Both the position numbers and the translations under genes were made by a program. This document shows, piece after piece, positions 24,344 through 32,963 of a stretch of DNA of 64,000 bases. Every line of letters begins with the position of its first letter. Within the stretch, counting starts at the first letter, position 1. The stretch is taken from contig NZ_JSXI01000029.1 of NCBI RefSeq assembly GCF_000803065.1, positions 248,001 to 312,000 of the forward strand, read 5' to 3'. Under the pieces are notes generated by a model, which saw only the letters and a list, made by a program, of their open reading frames with translations, was not told the DNA's origin and made no database searches. The DNA comes from Sphingomonas sp. ERG5 (GTDB taxonomy: Bacteria > Pseudomonadota > Alphaproteobacteria > Sphingomonadales > Sphingomonadaceae).

Positions 24344-25830
24344 AGGCCCATAGCCGGGAAATAGGCCTTCAATGCCCCAATTTCCTGCGATGAGACGATC
24401 GCGCCGACATAGCCATCGGGGCGGATCAGCACCCAGTTCCCTGCCGCCAGCGCATAGGCGTCGTGCAGATGGCCGGCATCATCGATGATATCGCCGCGCG
24501 GGCCGAGGATATGGATGTGCAGGCCTGCCCGTGGCGTCACCAGCGTGCGATCGACCTCATGGCCGATCAGCGTCCAGTGCGTGCCGCGCAGCAGGTCGAA
24601 TAGTCGTACCGAATGGCCGGCGGCGCCTCGAAGCCACGCATCCGGCGCGCGGTCGCCGGCGAGCAGGCCGGTGTTGCGTGTCGGTCGCTCCAGCGCGAGC
24701 GACGCGCCGGGATACCCCAGGTCGAGCTGCTGCACATCGCGCCCGCGCCTGATGTCGCCCCGCTTCGCGGCATCGAGCAGTCTGGTGGAAAGGCCCAGCA
24801 TGTCCGCCGCGATCGGCCGGCGTTCCTCCTCATAGCTGTCGAGCAGCGCATCGGGCGCGCCCGCGAAGACTGCCGCCAGCTTCCAGCCGAGATTATAGCT
24901 GTCCTGGATGCTGGTGTTGAGGCCCTGGCCGCCGGTCGGCGGATGAACATGCGCGGCGTCGCCGGCCAGGAACACACGGCCGACCCGATAGCGATCGGCG
25001 AGCCGCGCATTCATGCCATAAGCCGATGCCCAGGAAACCGAATGGACCCGGATGTCGTCGCGGCCGGTGCGGTCCGCGATCATCGTGGACAGCCCGGCCG
25101 CGGAAAGGTCGGGGTCGCCCTCAAGCGGGATCGGCGCCTGAATCTGGAACAGGTCGGTGCCGGCGAGCGGACAAATCGCGATCTGCCGTTCCATCGATCC
25201 TTCGCCGAAGCGGTGCCACGCGTCCCGGTCCAGGCCGGTCAGTTCGACATCGGCCGCCACCGCGCGGATGCCCAGCGTCTTCCCCGGAAAACCGATGTCG
25301 AGCGCATGGCGCACCACGCTGCGCCCACCATCCGTGCCGACCAGATAGCGAACGCGGACCGTTTCTTCACCATCCGGGCCATTCAGCCGCGCGGTCACGC
25401 CGGTCTCGCCCTGGTCGAAGCCGCTGAGTTCGCAGCCGAATTCCGGTCGGTGCCCGAGTTCGGCGAGCCGATCGCGCATCACGCCTTCGGTCAGGACCTG
25501 CGGTACCAGCAGCGGGGCTTGCCAGGGTTCGGCGGGCGTCGCGTCCTGCGGTTCGAAGATGTGCGAGTCGGCATGGCTGCCATCGGCGCGATACGTGCGT
25601 TGCGGTGGATAAGGGCCGCCCGTCGCGACGATCCGGTCGATGATGCCGAGATCTTCGAAAATCTCCTGGGTGCGCGGCTGGATGCCTTTGCCGCGCGAAC
25701 CCGGAAATGGGGCATCGATCTTGTCGATCAGGCGAAACGGGATGTTCCGACGGGCGAGCTCGATCGCCAGCGTCAGGCCAGCCGCGCCGGCACCGCAGAT
25801 CAGGATCCCGGTTGCGAATTTCTCTGTCAT
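24340..25830 (-). CDS. FAD-dependent aromatic monooxygenase (PHBH/MhpA class)
   Basis: A 496-residue class A flavoprotein hydroxylase. The ADP-binding Rossmann motif is ILICGAGAAGLTLAIELARR (residues about 8-27), followed by the RGKGIQPRTQE segment and the second FAD motif GDAAHVHPPTGGQGLNTSI. The C-terminal ~150 residues form the thioredoxin-like domain typical of phenol and MhpA-type hydroxylases. It uses NAD(P)H and O2 to hydroxylate an aromatic or polyketide substrate. The start at 25830 (MTEKF) was chosen over an upstream extension lacking a ribosome binding site. Divergent from a MarR regulator across a palindromic operator. Confidence 0.88.
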   Translation of the reverse strand: MTEKFATGILICGAGAAGLTLAIELARRNIPFRLIDKIDAPFPGSRGKGIQPRTQEIFEDLGIIDRIVATGGPYPPQRTYRADGSHADSHIFEPQDATPAEPWQAPLLVPQVLTEGVMRDRLAELGHRPEFGCELSGFDQGETGVTARLNGPDGEETVRVRYLVGTDGGRSVVRHALDIGFPGKTLGIRAVAADVELTGLDRDAWHRFGEGSMERQIAICPLAGTDLFQIQAPIPLEGDPDLSAAGLSTMIADRTGRDDIRVHSVSWASAYGMNARLADRYRVGRVFLAGDAAHVHPPTGGQGLNTSIQDSYNLGWKLAAVFAGAPDALLDSYEEERRPIAADMLGLSTRLLDAAKRGDIRRGRDVQQLDLGYPGASLALERPTRNTGLLAGDRAPDAWLRGAAGHSVRLFDLLRGTHWTLIGHEVDRTLVTPRAGLHIHILGPRGDIIDDAGHLHDAYALAAGNWVLIRPDGYVGAIVSSQEIGALKAYFPAMGL

Positions 25831-25840
25831 CAGTGATTCC

Positions 25841-25861
25841 TTATGTGTATTATGCACATAA
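25841..25861. promoter_or_regulatory. Palindromic operator between monooxygenase and MarR genes
   Basis: TTATGTG (25841-25847) and CACATAA (25855-25861) form perfect 7-bp arms around TATTATG, in the 44-base gap between divergent starts. A related imperfect dyad (AGATA..TATCT with CACATA inside, 25898-25913) lies just within the marR-like gene. A typical MarR autoregulatory arrangement. Confidence 0.7.
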
Positions 25862-25874
25862 TTGGAGAGTCGGC

Positions 25875-26372
25875 ATGGTGTCAATAAAAAGCGTGCAAGA
25901 TACACATATATCTGGCCAGATCCGGATATTGCACGGGGCGCTGATCGATATCGTCAGCGCCATGAACCGCCCGCAGCGTGATGAGGCGATGGTGCGGGAA
26001 GCGGGGATCTCGCTTGATCGGGCGCTGTTCCCGCTACTGGTCGGGATCGAACGGCGCGGCCCGATCGGCGTGGTCGATCTCGCCGACCGGGTGGGGCGCG
26101 ATTACACCACGGTCAGCCGCCAGGTGGCGAAGCTGGAGAGCCTCGGCCTGGTTGCGCGCCAGGCGAGCGCCGCCGATCGCCGCGTCCGCGAGGCAGTGGT
26201 GACGCCAAAGGGCAAGATCATGACCGACGCCGTGGACCTGGCGCGCGACCGGATCGGCCGCGCGATCTTCGCGAGCTGGGACGACCGCGATGTCGGGGAG
26301 CTGGTTCGGCTGATGCGCAAATTCGCCGATGCGGTGAAGGACGATGATCCCGCGGAGACGGCGGAATCCTGA
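25875..26372 (+). CDS. MarR family transcriptional regulator
   Basis: A 165-residue winged-helix dimer. The DNA-binding core reads GVVDLADRVGRDYTTVSRQVAKLESLGLV, then the wing RQASAADRRVREAVVTPKGK. Long N- and C-terminal helices form the dimer interface. MarR proteins release DNA on binding phenolic ligands; here the divergent target is an aromatic monooxygenase, so a substrate-induced derepression circuit is likely. The start codon lies 14 bases after the operator. Confidence 0.88.
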   Translation: MVSIKSVQDTHISGQIRILHGALIDIVSAMNRPQRDEAMVREAGISLDRALFPLLVGIERRGPIGVVDLADRVGRDYTTVSRQVAKLESLGLVARQASAADRRVREAVVTPKGKIMTDAVDLARDRIGRAIFASWDDRDVGELVRLMRKFADAVKDDDPAETAES

Positions 26373-26405
26373 CCTCTGCACTGAAGGATGTGCGCGGCCC
26401 GGATC

Positions 26406-26954
26406 CTACCGATCGGCCTTGACCAGTTCGAGGTCGAACCCGCCTTCCTCCTTTACCGCGCCGCGCAGCTGGGCAAGCAATGCCGCGCGGTCGGTGAAAA
26501 TGCACGACGCGCCGGTTTGCGGGTCGCTGCTGACATGGCCGCCGCTCCGTTCCACCGCTTTTTGTGCCGCACCCGCGCAGCGCGGGACGGCGATGCGCCA
26601 GGTGCTGGCATTTGTGTCGAGCAGCACGAACCCGGCATTGGCGGAGGGTTGGCCGGCGGGGGCCTGTTGCAACTGCACGACGAAACGGCCGGGTCGCGCC
26701 GTATCGACCGGCACGATGATCGCGCGCCACGGAATATCGGGACCGGTGATGCTGAAGCTGTTATCGGCTTGCCGCGCGATGGTCAGGATATCGGCACTTT
26801 CGGGCGCGGTGCCCGGTTCGACCAGGCGGTAGCGGCCATCGGGGATTGCCGCCACGCCTTCCGAGGCAGCGAACCAGGCAGGCCCGGACCAGCAGCCCGA
26901 CAGGAGCAATGCGGCGCATGCCATGGCGAGCAGCGCGCATCTCCGCCCGATCAA
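26406..26954 (-). CDS. Putative lipoprotein, unknown function
   Basis: A 182-residue protein with a lipoprotein signal (MACAALLLSGC, lipobox LSGC), then a mature domain with repeated short strands and three cysteines. No family recognised. The start is set at the TTG 26954 because GCGAGG lies 7 bases upstream and it gives a normal-length signal (IGRRCALLAMACAALLLSGC after the initiator). A GTG at 27002 extends it by 16 residues, but without a ribosome binding site. It is transcribed away from the oxidase gene region and stands alone. Confidence 0.65.
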   Translation of the reverse strand: MIGRRCALLAMACAALLLSGCWSGPAWFAASEGVAAIPDGRYRLVEPGTAPESADILTIARQADNSFSITGPDIPWRAIIVPVDTARPGRFVVQLQQAPAGQPSANAGFVLLDTNASTWRIAVPRCAGAAQKAVERSGGHVSSDPQTGASCIFTDRAALLAQLRGAVKEEGGFDLELVKADR

Positions 26955-27101
26955 GGCTGTACCTCGCCGCGCTGGCTGACGGTAGTCGGCATGCTGCGCC
27001 ACACTGTCATATCGTCGCTTTCCGCTGGATCCTGACCGGGCATGTTGCGCAGGGCGGCGGGAATATCGACCGGTTTGCGGTGCCGGGCGGGTCCGGCGCG
27101 A

Positions 27102-28322
27102 TCAGCCGAAGCGGTAGGGGTCGAAACAGAGGGCGTCGGGATCGGGCGTGCCGGCCAGCGCGGCAGCGATCAGTTCGGTGCCGAGCGCGGCAAAGCTGAC
27201 GCCATTGCCGCCGAACCCGGCGGCAAGCCACAGCCGGTCATGGCCGGCGACCGGGCCGATCGCGGGCAGGCCGTCGGGTGAGGAACCGAATGCCGCTGCC
27301 CAGGCGCATTCGACCGGCAGGTCCGCAATGTCGATCATCGCGGCGAGTTTTGCCGCGATCGTCCCGCGCTTTGCGCCGATCAGCGCGTCGCGTTGGCGCG
27401 CATCGGCAAAATCCTCATCTTCGCCGCCGGCGATGACCCGGCCATCGGCGGTCGCGCGCGTATAGAGATAGGGCGAGGACGCCTCCCAGATCATTGCATT
27501 GTCGCGCCACAAGGGGGCGGTACCCGGGGCCGTGGCGATGGCGTAGCTTGCGCCGACCGTGAAGGCGGGCGGCAGGAACCAGGTCGCGCGCTCATAGCCC
27601 GAAGCGATGATCACGTCGCATGCGCGCAATTCGCGGCCATCGGCCAGATGCAGCGTCCGCGCCTCCGTGCCCGGTTCGATCCGCACCACATCGGCGGGGA
27701 AACAGGCACGTGCCCCGGCACGGCGCGCGCGATCGAGCAGGCCAAGTGTCAGGCGCACCGGATCGACTTCGAAACAGCCGTCCGAGAGCAACGCACTGCG
27801 CGGGGCGATGCCGAAGCGGGCGGCGACATCGTCGGCATCGAGCCAGGCGGAGGGCAGACCGGCTCGACGGCGCGCCTCGCCCTCCGCGTGCAAGGCGGCC
27901 TCGTCGAGCAAAGTGCCGGCGAGATAGAGTTCGGGCCGGTCGATCCGCCCGCACGCGATGCCACTCGCATCGATATGATCGGCGAGCCGCCGGATCGTCG
28001 CAAAGACCCGCGTCCAGCGCCGGGCCGCCTCGGCCGCACCGATCCGCGCGGCGAGGTGAGTCAGCGGCACATCCGCGCCCCACATCACCAGCGCGGTTGA
28101 GGCGGCGGTGCTGCCATGCGCGGGCGGGCGCCGGTCAAGCAGCAGCACCTGGCGTCCTGCCGCACTGAGCCGGTCGGCGAGCATCGCACCCATCACGCCC
28201 GCGCCGATAATCGCGACGTCGGTCTCGCCATCGGGCAGGGGATCGGTGATCAGCGTGTTGGTGTCGTCGCCCGTCCAACAGGATCGCCCGCCGCGCAGGT
28301 CCCGATATTCGGTCAGTTCCAT
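27102..28322 (-). CDS. FAD-dependent oxidoreductase, DAO (glycine/D-amino acid oxidase) family
   Basis: A 406-residue flavoprotein. The N-terminal FAD-binding fold DVAIIGAGVMGAMLADRL is preceded by a short segment with CWTGDD, as seen in gamma-glutamylputrescine oxidase-like (PuuB/OrdL) members. The C-terminal motif GSSPDGLPAIGPV and FGGNGVSFAALGTELIA close the FAD site. It oxidises a C-N bond of an amine or amino acid and produces H2O2 or passes electrons on. The start at 28322 (MELTEYRDLRG) was chosen on family length. No obvious partner gene nearby. Confidence 0.85.
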   Translation of the reverse strand: MELTEYRDLRGGRSCWTGDDTNTLITDPLPDGETDVAIIGAGVMGAMLADRLSAAGRQVLLLDRRPPAHGSTAASTALVMWGADVPLTHLAARIGAAEAARRWTRVFATIRRLADHIDASGIACGRIDRPELYLAGTLLDEAALHAEGEARRRAGLPSAWLDADDVAARFGIAPRSALLSDGCFEVDPVRLTLGLLDRARRAGARACFPADVVRIEPGTEARTLHLADGRELRACDVIIASGYERATWFLPPAFTVGASYAIATAPGTAPLWRDNAMIWEASSPYLYTRATADGRVIAGGEDEDFADARQRDALIGAKRGTIAAKLAAMIDIADLPVECAWAAAFGSSPDGLPAIGPVAGHDRLWLAAGFGGNGVSFAALGTELIAAALAGTPDPDALCFDPYRFG

Positions 28323-28461
28323 CGCTCGCTCCCGACGCGAAGGCCAGACGGGCGCGCGTGCTTTCAAAGCGGGACAACGCGTCGCGGTGCAGTCGTGTCC
28401 CGCCAAAATGACCATAGTGCCTGGCGATCCGGATCGCTCCCCGGGCTGACCGGCGCAATGC

Positions 28462-29019
28462 TCAGATGGTCAGGCTCTGCAGGGACGGTGCGTCCTCAGG
28501 TCCGTGGACCGCTTCGCAAAACCCCGCCCAGGCCATCGCCACCGTGCCCGCCTGTTCGGCCAGCGCATCGCGGCGATCATGCTTTTCGTCCGACCAGGTC
28601 CAGGGTGCGAACCCCTCGGCGATCAGTTGCGCATCGATCCAGGCATCGCGTTGTTCGGTGAGCAATTCCCATAATGACGCCGCTGCCCCGCCATTGGCGC
28701 GGACTGTCCACACGGCGCGCGCAGGGCCGCTATAATCATTCTCGTACAGGCCGGTGACCGCACCGACTTCTCCCCGCACACCGTCCAGTCCGGCGGCGGG
28801 GTCGCTATGGCAATGCGCGGCGATGCGGGCGTGAAGCGCGTTCAGGTCGCGCAGCATCGCGAACATCGCGGCGATGCGCGGGGTGGTTGCCCAATGCCGC
28901 GCCGCGCCCTGAAGGCCAGGCTGCGGATCGGGGCGGGGGGTGGCTTGCGGAATCGGCGCCGCGACGATCGCGGCGGCCCAGGGCTCCTGTCGTGTGAGTA
29001 GCTGCAATCGCGCCTCCAT
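28462..29019 (-). CDS. Hypothetical protein at the edge of a phage-like island
   Basis: A 185-residue, mostly helical protein with Trp-rich segments (WTWSDEKHD; AMAWAGFCEAVHG). No family recognised. The start at 29019 overlaps the 14-bp palindrome TAGGAAATTTCCTA, from which the phage-like genes on the other strand also diverge, so it is probably controlled by the same regulator. It is likely part of the phage-derived island, but this is inference from position only. Confidence 0.55.
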   Translation of the reverse strand: MEARLQLLTRQEPWAAAIVAAPIPQATPRPDPQPGLQGAARHWATTPRIAAMFAMLRDLNALHARIAAHCHSDPAAGLDGVRGEVGAVTGLYENDYSGPARAVWTVRANGGAAASLWELLTEQRDAWIDAQLIAEGFAPWTWSDEKHDRRDALAEQAGTVAMAWAGFCEAVHGPEDAPSLQSLTI

Positions 29020-29032
29020 AGGAAATTTCCTA
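29019..29032. promoter_or_regulatory. Perfect 14-bp palindrome TAGGAAATTTCCTA
   Basis: TAGGAAATTTCCTA is a perfect palindrome covering the start codon of the minus-strand gene. A half site TAGGAAA recurs at 29049. Located between divergent phage-like genes, it fits an operator of the LexA-type winged-helix protein encoded at 29562-30023. Confidence 0.6.
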
Positions 29033-29097
29033 TACTGTTCTTGCAATGTAGGAAAGGAAATAAGAGAACAAAAGGGGAATATTGGAGTCGACTCGCG

Positions 29098-29565
29098 ATG
29101 AATCACACCTTTCTGCAACCACCGGACCATCCCGCGCCTGACAGGCCCGCTCGCACCCGACCTGTGCGCATTATGCCCCTTTCCGGGATCGGTGAATCGA
29201 CCCGGGCATTGATCCGCCTGTCGCTTGGCGTGCGCGGAGTCGCGGCGACTGCGGCGCTGTTCGAAAGCGCGCCTGGCGGCGCGGTCGATCGCGCGACAGT
29301 CGAGGCGATCGCGCGTGCGCAGGACGAGTCCGGCGTACCGCTGAACGCCGAGGAGGAAGCCGGGGTCGAGCAAGCACTGGCGCGGCACAGCGCCGCCGAA
29401 CTGGCGTGTCGGCAGCTATACGATGCGAGCGAGCGGCTGTTCGCGCGTACTGCATCCCGGGCCGGCGTCTCGGTCGATGCCGCACGGCTGGTGGCGCACT
29501 ACAGCCCCGCACAATTGCGCCGCATGGCCGGGCTGGAACACCGGGCGCCGGGAGTCAGGTCATGA
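29098..29565 (+). CDS. Hypothetical protein, phage-like island
   Basis: A 155-residue protein, not recognised. It has a Pro/Arg-rich N-terminus and then two helical segments (STRALIRLSLGVRGVAATAALF; RLFARTASRAGVSVDAARLV) of a size compatible with a DNA- or protein-binding helical domain. GGAG lies about 10 bases before ATG 29098. Its stop overlaps the start of the LexA-like gene as ATGA, so the two are cotranslated. A shorter product from ATG 29176 is possible. Confidence 0.55.
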   Translation: MNHTFLQPPDHPAPDRPARTRPVRIMPLSGIGESTRALIRLSLGVRGVAATAALFESAPGGAVDRATVEAIARAQDESGVPLNAEEEAGVEQALARHSAAELACRQLYDASERLFARTASRAGVSVDAARLVAHYSPAQLRRMAGLEHRAPGVRS

Positions 29566-30023
29566 ACGCCCCCCTCACTTTGTGGGAACAGCGCATCTTC
29601 GCGACGATCGTCGATGCGGCCGACGCGCAACGGCTCGCGCCGACCGCCGACGAGCTGCAGGCGGCGTGCGGCTGCAATTCGGTCAGTACCACGGTCCACA
29701 TCGTGCAGCGGCTCGAACGGCGCGGGCTGATCCATGTCGAACGCTATCAGCGCTCCCGCCGCATGTTCATCACCGCAACCGGAAAGGCGACCGCTCCTGT
29801 GTGTAACAAGACTCCGCACTGGCGCACTATCCCGCGCCCCAAATCGGCCCCCACGCTCAGTGTGCAGCAGCTGCGCCAGCGCCAGCCCGATCTCGCCGCC
29901 GAAATCATCCGTGCCGCGCATCGCGACGGCATGCGGATCGATGATTTCATCGCCGACCTGGTGTGGCGCGGCTGGCAGCAGCGTGAAGCGGCGCGGCAAC
30001 AGGGCGATGTCGAGCATGGATGA
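29562..30023 (+). CDS. LexA-type winged-helix protein lacking the peptidase domain
   Basis: A 153-residue protein. Residues 1-65 match a LexA DNA-binding domain: LTLWEQRIFATIVDAADAQ, then APTADELQAACG, then STTVHIVQRLERRGLIHVE. There is no S24 peptidase with the Ala-Gly cleavage site and Ser/Lys dyad. Instead it carries a basic linker (RTIPRPKSAP) and a helical tail (LAAEIIRAAHRDGMRIDDF). It starts on the ATGA overlap with the previous gene. Probably the transcriptional switch of the phage-derived island, but without a built-in SOS response. Confidence 0.7.
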   Translation: MNAPLTLWEQRIFATIVDAADAQRLAPTADELQAACGCNSVSTTVHIVQRLERRGLIHVERYQRSRRMFITATGKATAPVCNKTPHWRTIPRPKSAPTLSVQQLRQRQPDLAAEIIRAAHRDGMRIDDFIADLVWRGWQQREAARQQGDVEHG

Positions 30024-30046
30024 GGGCGGCAATCCACTCGGCCGTC

Positions 30047-30067
30047 ACCCCGGACTTGTTCCGGGGT
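30047..30067. repeat. Short CCCCGGA inverted repeat
   Basis: ACCCCGGA (30047-30054) pairs with TCCGGGGT (30060-30067). It is part of the common alphaproteobacterial ACCCCGGACTTGTTCCGGGGT repeat type and lies between the LexA-like and terminase genes. Confidence 0.55.
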
Positions 30068-30101
30068 TGGCGCGGAAATCCGCATTTTCAATGAGGCGCT
30101 C

Positions 30102-30392
30102 ATGACCACCAGAATGACCCGTTCCCGCCGTACCACCGCCGATGGCGAGACCGTCGCCGACCTCGCCATCACCCATAGCCGGGCCGCGATCGCCGCGCTT
30201 GTCGGGGTGATGACCAATGAAAAAAGCAGCGACGCTTCCAGGGTCTCCGCCGCCAACGCCATTCTCGACCGCGCCTGGGGCCGGGCCGGGCAGAATCTGG
30301 ACGTGTCGAAAGATGGGGCGGAAGAGGAGGAGGACTTCGCCGCAATCCTGTCCGCCGCCCGCGCCCGGGTCGCGGCGGGGCGCGAATCATGA
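30102..30392 (+). CDS. Terminase small subunit-like protein
   Basis: A 96-residue protein, basic at the N-terminus (MTTRMTRSRRTT) then helical, with SRAAIAALVGVMTNEKSSDASRVSAANAILDRAWGR, the pattern seen in small terminase-like phage proteins that bind pac/cos DNA. It directly precedes, and overlaps by ATGA, a large terminase gene. The identification relies on this context plus size and charge. The tail is acidic (GAEEEEDFAA). Confidence 0.6.
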   Translation: MTTRMTRSRRTTADGETVADLAITHSRAAIAALVGVMTNEKSSDASRVSAANAILDRAWGRAGQNLDVSKDGAEEEEDFAAILSAARARVAAGRES

Positions 30393-31918
30393 GTGGGGAT
30401 CTCGGCACTCTGGCGCTCGAGATCAGCGCCTATCGCCACGATCCGCTCGGCCATGCGCTCTATGTCTATCCCTGGGGGCGCGGCGCCCTGTCCGGCGTTG
30501 TCGGGCCGCGCGGCTGGCAGCGCGAGGTGCTGAATACGATCGGCGCGCATCTCGCCGATCCGGCGACGCGGCACGTGCCGTGCCGCATCGCGCGCGCCAG
30601 CGGACATGGCATCGGTAAATCGGCACTGATCGCCATGGTGGTCAAATGGGCGCTCGACACCTGTATCGACACGCGCATCATCCTGACCGCCAATACCGAA
30701 AGCCAGTTGCTGACCAAGACCGCGCCGGAACTGGCCAAATGGGCCAATCTGGCGCTGACCGCCGACTGGTTCAGGATCACCGCGACCGCGATCGCTTCGA
30801 TCGTGAAAGGGCATGAACGCTCGTGGCGCGCCGATCTGGTCACCTGGTCGACGAGCAATACCGAGGCGTTCGCCGGGCTGCACAACCAGGGCAAGCGAAT
30901 CGTGCTGATCTTCGATGAGGCGAGCGGCATCGATGCGAAAGTATGGGAGGTCGCGCTGGGGGCGCTGACCGACGAACAGACCGAGATCATCTTCCTCGCC
31001 TTCGGCAACCCGACTCAGGGCAGCGGCACGTTCCGCAGCCTGTTCGGCAAGCTGCGCGAGCTATGGAACACCGCGCAGATCGACAGCCGCGATGTGGAGG
31101 GCACCAACAAATCCTATCTCGACGAACTGGTCGCGACCTATGGCCTGGACAGCGACATCGTCCGGGTGCGCGTGCTCGGGCAATTCCCCAGCGCCTCGTC
31201 GATGCAGTTCATCGCGCGCGAGACGGTGGCGGCGGCGCGAACGCGCGATCCGGGCCCGATGCTGGGCACCGATCCGGTGATCTTCGGGGTCGATTGCGCG
31301 CGCTTTGGCGACGATCATTCGACGCTGGCGATCCGCTGCGGCCGCGACGCGCGCTCGCGCGGCTGGCGGCGCTGGCACCATATGGACAGCATGACCCTGG
31401 CCGGCGACATCGCGCTTGAGGCGGCGCGGTGGAAACCCGATGCGATCTTCGTCGATGCCGGCAATATCGGCGCGGCGGTGATCGACCGGTTGCGGCAGCT
31501 ATTGCCGGATACGCTGGTCAGCGAAGTGTGGTTCGGGTCGACCCGCGTGCGCGAGGCAAGTTGGGGCGCCGGCGGATCCGCGGGCGCACGCATCCGCGTC
31601 GCCAACAAGCGCGCCGAGATGTGGACCAATATGCGCCATTGGCTGGAAAGCGGCTGCATCCCCGATCATCAGGGCCTGGAGGATGATCTGACTGGCCCGG
31701 AATATGGCTTCGACGCCGGCCAGGCAGTGATGCTGGAAAAGAAGGACCATATGAAAGCGCGCGGCCTTGCGTCGCCGGATGACGGCGATGCGCTGGCCTG
31801 CACCTTCGCGGAGCCGGTGCAGCCCCGGGCGGTACCGGGATGGCTGGATCCTTCACGCTATGGGCGCGGGAGAGGGGGGAGCGAGGAAGGGGATCTGTAC
31901 GCGGATCTGGCGGGGTGA
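30389..31918 (+). CDS. Phage terminase large subunit
   Basis: A 509-residue packaging motor. Residues 69-80 hold a Walker A-like loop (ASGHGIGKSAL), RIVLIFDEAS is Walker B with the catalytic Glu, and the nuclease domain shows an RNase H-like acidic cluster (VIFGVDCARFGDDHS; IFVDAGNIG; SPDDGDALA). The length is normal and the frame is intact. It follows the small subunit with a 4-base overlap. The next gene downstream is on the other strand and is not viral; there is no portal, protease or capsid gene. So this is a reduced prophage or domesticated module. Confidence 0.85.
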   Translation: MSGDLGTLALEISAYRHDPLGHALYVYPWGRGALSGVVGPRGWQREVLNTIGAHLADPATRHVPCRIARASGHGIGKSALIAMVVKWALDTCIDTRIILTANTESQLLTKTAPELAKWANLALTADWFRITATAIASIVKGHERSWRADLVTWSTSNTEAFAGLHNQGKRIVLIFDEASGIDAKVWEVALGALTDEQTEIIFLAFGNPTQGSGTFRSLFGKLRELWNTAQIDSRDVEGTNKSYLDELVATYGLDSDIVRVRVLGQFPSASSMQFIARETVAAARTRDPGPMLGTDPVIFGVDCARFGDDHSTLAIRCGRDARSRGWRRWHHMDSMTLAGDIALEAARWKPDAIFVDAGNIGAAVIDRLRQLLPDTLVSEVWFGSTRVREASWGAGGSAGARIRVANKRAEMWTNMRHWLESGCIPDHQGLEDDLTGPEYGFDAGQAVMLEKKDHMKARGLASPDDGDALACTFAEPVQPRAVPGWLDPSRYGRGRGGSEEGDLYADLAG

Positions 31919-31975
31919 GAAATCAGTTCCCTCATATGCCATCGATCCAACGGCCAGCGGGATTCGCGCGGTCCG

Positions 31976-32407
31976 CTATCCAGCGACGCGGACGAGGTTC
32001 AATTCCACGCTCTTCCCGGGTGAGGGAAGATCGACATGAGTGTCGGTGATCCAGATCAACCGGCCCGAACCGTCCGTGATCCGCGCCGACACCGCATAAC
32101 GGTTGCGCGGCACGATGCGCGCGGGATCATAGTTCAGCGTGAAGGCAAGCGGCGGTTGTCCGCCGGCGGTGGGTATCTCGACCTTCGCGATCAGCGGCGC
32201 CGGGGCATCCATCAGGCTGACATCGCGGATCTCAACCTCCAGACGCGCATCGGCCTGCAGGGCGATGCGTTCCCGGTAAGAGGCGGTGCCGGACAGCGAT
32301 ACGATTTTGGCCGGCATCGTGCCCTCCGCCGCATTGTCCTTCGGTCGTGTCGTCTCGCACGCGGCAAGGCCGGCGAGCAGCGGTAGCAGCAGGAGGGCGT
32401 TTTTCAT
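31976..32407 (-). CDS. YbaY family lipoprotein
   Basis: A 143-residue lipoprotein. The signal is MKNALLLLPLLAGLAAC (lipobox LAAC). The mature part is one YbaY-type beta domain (PF09619): IVSLSGTASYRERIAL, then LEVEIRDVSL, then the FTLNYDPARI segment and RYAVSARITDGSGRLIW. Members are periplasmic or outer membrane lipoproteins of poorly known function. The start at 32407 was chosen to give a normal signal peptide; an upstream extension is not supported. Confidence 0.8.
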   Translation of the reverse strand: MKNALLLLPLLAGLAACETTRPKDNAAEGTMPAKIVSLSGTASYRERIALQADARLEVEIRDVSLMDAPAPLIAKVEIPTAGGQPPLAFTLNYDPARIVPRNRYAVSARITDGSGRLIWITDTHVDLPSPGKSVELNLVRVAG

Positions 32408-32621
32408 GGTCGGGCTCCAATCATCGAGCGGGCGCCGGGAATCGTCTGCGGCGCGGTGAGGCGCGATCGGCTCGTCATATCCTAATACGCGCTCGGTATC
32501 GAGTGGATCCCGCCAGTCGCTCTTCACTGGTGTCATCAAGGCGCTTCACAGCCTCTTGAGCCCGACCCCCAAGAGCGTAAACTCTCCCACAGTCGAACAT
32601 CGACGGAAGGGAGAGAATGCG

Positions 32622-32963
32622 ATGATCAGGATCATGGCCGGGGCCGTTTTGGCAATGGTGGTGGGCGCCGGCGTGGCGTTACCTGCACAAGCGAAAGGCA
32701 CCGGCGCCTTCGCTTATTGCACCCTCAAGGATTACGACAAGGAGCAGATCCATTTCTCGTCAATCTATCAGGGGGCGAGCGACAAGGCAGCCGAGGACGC
32801 CTATTTCAAATATCTGACCAAGGCGGTGCCCGGCGTCAGCGGATCGGTGATCTGCTGGGCGAGCGCCAGCGCGGCCGACGCCAAGGCGGCGATGGCCGAC
32901 AAGAAGGACAGCGAAGCGGGCTGGAAGATGGTCGACAATGACTGGAAGCCGGGCGCACCATAA
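32622..32963 (+). CDS. Small secreted protein, unknown function
   Basis: A 113-residue protein with a signal peptide (IMAGAVLAMVVGAGVALPAQA), leaving a ~90-residue mature domain with two cysteines (AYCTLKDYD; SVICWASAS) that could form a disulfide. GAAGGGAGAG ends about 6 bases before ATG 32622. I recognise no named family; the YFKYLTKAVPG and AADAKAAMADKK segments suggest a compact helical protein. A SPOR-like role is conceivable but not shown. Confidence 0.65.
   Translation: MIRIMAGAVLAMVVGAGVALPAQAKGTGAFAYCTLKDYDKEQIHFSSIYQGASDKAAEDAYFKYLTKAVPGVSGSVICWASASAADAKAAMADKKDSEAGWKMVDNDWKPGAP

Noticed and set aside
29041..29097. Longer start for the hypothetical phage-island protein
   Set aside because: The added residues are not protein-like and have no ribosome binding site. 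ATG 29098 has GGAG upstream.
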